Assembly (NCBI RefSeq): GCF_946222045.1
Contig: NZ_CAMILN010000025.1
Span: 1-25,110, forward strand
From: an uncultured Peptoniphilus sp.
GTDB lineage: Bacteria; Bacillota; Clostridia; Tissierellales; Peptoniphilaceae
DNA: 25,110 nucleotides
Reading direction: 5' to 3'
Shown: positions 24,163-25,110 of the stretch, one piece after another
Layout: the number at the start of each line of letters is the position of its first letter
Position numbering within the stretch: the stretch's first letter is position 1
Notes under the pieces: generated by a model
The model's database searches: none
The model's input: the letters and a program-made list of their open reading frames with translations, nothing else
What the model was told of the DNA's origin: nothing
Translations under genes and position numbers: made by a program

Positions 24163-24168
24163 ATTATA
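24163..24168 (-). promoter_or_regulatory. Probable -10 box of the dnaX promoter
   Basis: TATAAT on the minus strand, 18 bases before the dnaX ATG, preceded by a weak TTTAAT about 16 bases further. The spacing fits, but the short leader to the ATG and the weak -35 leave this tentative. Confidence 0.45.
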
Positions 24169-24220
24169 CATGAAAAATCTTTATATTAAATTGTTTTCTA
24201 ATCTATTTGTGAATAATTTC

Positions 24221-24271
24221 TTTGAAATCTCTTCCAAAAGATTTAACATCATCTTCACATAATTTTCACAT
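24221..24271 (+). promoter_or_regulatory. Array of 11-bp-phased TT(A/C)ACAT boxes before the lipoprotein gene
   Basis: TTAACAT at 24243, TTCACAT at 24254 and TTCACAT at 24265 start exactly 11 bases apart, with looser matches TTCCAAA at 24232 and TTTGAAA at 24221 in the same phase. This spacing is that of OmpR-family response regulator sites: PhoP/PhoB boxes (TTAACA) and, read on the other strand (TGTGAA, TGTTAA), WalR boxes. They end just ahead of the -10 TATAAG. Confidence 0.5.
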
Positions 24272-24283
24272 GGCGAGTATAAG
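24254..24283 (+). promoter_or_regulatory. Probable promoter of the small lipoprotein gene
   Basis: TTCACA at 24254-24259, an 18-base spacer and TATAAG at 24278-24283. The -35 element is one of the phased boxes, consistent with an activator-bound promoter. A leader of about 45 bases follows to the GGAGG site. Confidence 0.5.
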
Positions 24284-24335
24284 ATATAGACAAATCAAAG
24301 AAACAATATGTTTCAATTTAGGAGGATTTATTAAA

Positions 24336-24617
24336 ATGAAAAATTTAAAGAAATTAGCAAGCGTTGGAATGATCTCAGTATTAATGCTAGGTATGGTAGC
24401 ATGCCAAGGCGCTGACAAAAAAGCTAACGAAGCTGCAAACGCTAAAAACAATGCAGTAGAAGAACAAGCTGAAGCTAACAAAGCAAAAGTTGAAGCTAAC
24501 GCTAAAGAAGCAGAAGCTGAAGTAGAAGCTGAAGAAGAACAAGCTAAAGAAGAAATCAACGCTCAAGCAGAAGAAGCTACTACTAACGAAGCAGCTACTC
24601 AAGAACAAGCAAAATAA
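24336..24617 (+). CDS. Small Ala/Glu/Lys-rich lipoprotein
   Basis: A 93-residue lipoprotein of unknown function. The signal peptide MKNLKKLASVGMISVLMLGMVAC has a lipobox MVAC with C23. The mature 71 residues contain 21 Ala and 18 Glu plus Lys, Asn and Gln, no aromatic residues, and should be a long helix or coiled coil; the Leu-zipper signature of Braun lipoprotein is absent. The frame continues upstream to 24222, but GGAGG at 24321-24325, ten bases before ATG 24336, fixes the start. Codons favour AAC, GCT and GAA over the AT-richer forms used by neighbouring genes, and there is a strong terminator downstream, both suggesting high expression. Upstream boxes hint at response-regulator control. 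A role in envelope structure is a guess. Confidence 0.85.
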   Translation: MKNLKKLASVGMISVLMLGMVACQGADKKANEAANAKNNAVEEQAEANKAKVEANAKEAEAEVEAEEEQAKEEINAQAEEATTNEAATQEQAK

Positions 24618-24632
24618 TTTAGCTTATCTTAT

Positions 24633-24660
24633 AAAGAAGCCTTTAGGGGCTTCTTTTTTT
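24633..24660 (+). terminator. Rho-independent terminator after the lipoprotein gene
   Basis: AAAGAAGCC and GGCTTCTTT form a 9-bp stem around a six-base loop and run into eight or more T residues. It lies 16 bases after the stop codon. Confidence 0.93.
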
Positions 24661-24742
24661 ACATAAAATTAATAAATTTCATTTTGGTAAATATTATTCA
24701 AACTTTAATATACAAAAAATTAATCTAGGTAAAAAAATGTGT

Positions 24743-24748
24743 TATAAT
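24743..24748 (+). promoter_or_regulatory. Promoter of the zinc-ribbon protein gene
   Basis: An extended -10, TGT-TATAAT, 36 bases before the TTG start. The -35 region (TTAATC at 24720) is a poor match. The 5' leader is about 25-30 bases. Confidence 0.5.
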
Positions 24749-24783
24749 TACATTTATAGAATTTAATGAAAGAAGGTGTTACA

Positions 24784-25110
24784 TTGTTTTGTCCAAAATG
24801 CGGAAATCCAGTTTCTAAAGATGACAACTTTTGTAATTCATGTGGTCATAAATTAAAAAACGTAAAAATAAATATTACAAGCGACAATGATGTTAAAAAA
24901 AGCTTTGAAGACACAAATAGAGTGGAAAAAATTAGTCAAAATACAAGAGTTTTTGACCCCAGATCTTTAGATGCAATTGACACTACTGATGAACTAAAAA
25001 ATATTATTGCTGAAGTTGATAGGAAGATTTCTAAAAATATAAAAGATTATGAAAATAATAATATTAAAACTAAAACACCTAAAAAGGAAAAGAAATCTAC
25101 TGATAAATCC
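24784..25110 (+). CDS. Zinc-ribbon protein (partial, C-terminus off right edge)
   Basis: An open frame of 109 codons runs off the window. It starts with a two-CxxC zinc ribbon: C3/C6 in FCPKCG and C17/C20 in FCNSCGHKL, spacing typical of the DUF/zinc_ribbon_2 group. The rest so far is Lys/Asn/Asp-rich, with a stretch DPRSLDAIDTTDELKNIIAEVDRKI, and probably a low-complexity linker before a further domain, often a membrane helix in such proteins. The start is TTG at 24784, five bases after AAGGTG; no ATG in frame precedes the first Cys. The function is not known. Zinc ribbons of this kind occur at the N-terminus of many uncharacterised membrane proteins of Firmicutes. Confidence 0.75.
   Translation, partial: MFCPKCGNPVSKDDNFCNSCGHKLKNVKINITSDNDVKKSFEDTNRVEKISQNTRVFDPRSLDAIDTTDELKNIIAEVDRKISKNIKDYENNNIKTKTPKKEKKSTDKS

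Noticed and set aside
24266..24608. Two minus-strand frames of 97 and 73 codons opposite the small lipoprotein gene.
   Set aside because: They are reverse readings of the Ala/Glu-rich coding sequence (Ser/Ala- and Phe/Ser-rich), have no ribosome sites and overlap a well-supported gene.
1..25110. CRISPR arrays, tRNAs, rRNA, insertion sequences or prophage genes.
   Set aside because: No spaced direct repeat array, no cloverleaf-like sequence, no transposase or phage motif was noticed in any gap or frame; gaps between genes are all under 200 bases.

Overview
The window looks like chromosomal core DNA of a very low-GC (by eye about 30% G+C), low-GC Gram-positive anaerobe. Gene content, protein style (Lys/Glu/Asn/Ile-rich), strong GGAGG-type ribosome sites, several TTG/GTG starts and the dnaX-ybaB-recR cluster point to Firmicutes, most likely the Peptoniphilaceae (an Anaerococcus- or Peptoniphilus-like organism). 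The genus is an inference; there is no rRNA gene here. I see no mobile element, CRISPR array, tRNA or rRNA.

Layout, left to right. (1) 1-2101, minus strand: a metallophosphoesterase (SbcD/YhaO type) followed by an SMC-like ATPase (SbcC/YhaN type) that runs off the left edge. (2) 2134-5793, minus: a four-gene unit of YbaK deacylase, phosphohexomutase, a degenerate PfkB-family protein and an isochorismatase-like hydrolase, closed by a terminator. (3) 5893-14760, minus: an eight-gene operon, in transcription order aroB, aroA, aroC, a chorismate mutase-AroE-AroK fusion, aroQ, a pabA-pabB fusion, a DAHP synthase and pabC. It encodes all seven shikimate steps from PEP and erythrose-4-phosphate to chorismate, then the steps to p-aminobenzoate, so folate precursor supply looks like its main purpose. 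The genes overlap or nearly abut, and a terminator follows pabC. (4) 14793-17326, minus: a zinc-type ABC uptake operon (His-rich binding lipoprotein, ATPase, permease), divergent from a Fur-family repressor at 17450-17863. (5) 18051-19349, minus: an NhaC/YuiF-type permease, convergent with the repressor and separated from it by a strong bidirectional hairpin. (6) 19506-24145, minus: dnaX, ybaB, recR, then a hairpin terminator and ftsH. (7) 24336-25110, plus: a small Ala/Glu/Lys-rich lipoprotein with 11-bp-phased response-regulator-like boxes upstream, then the start of a zinc-ribbon protein cut by the right edge.

The most notable items are the triple fusion within a compact path to pABA, the PfkB-family protein lacking the catalytic motif, the phased direct repeats before the abundant-looking small lipoprotein, and the recR-ftsH hairpin, which both corrects the ftsH start and suggests attenuation. 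I found no wholly new multi-gene system; most of the window is recognisable housekeeping.
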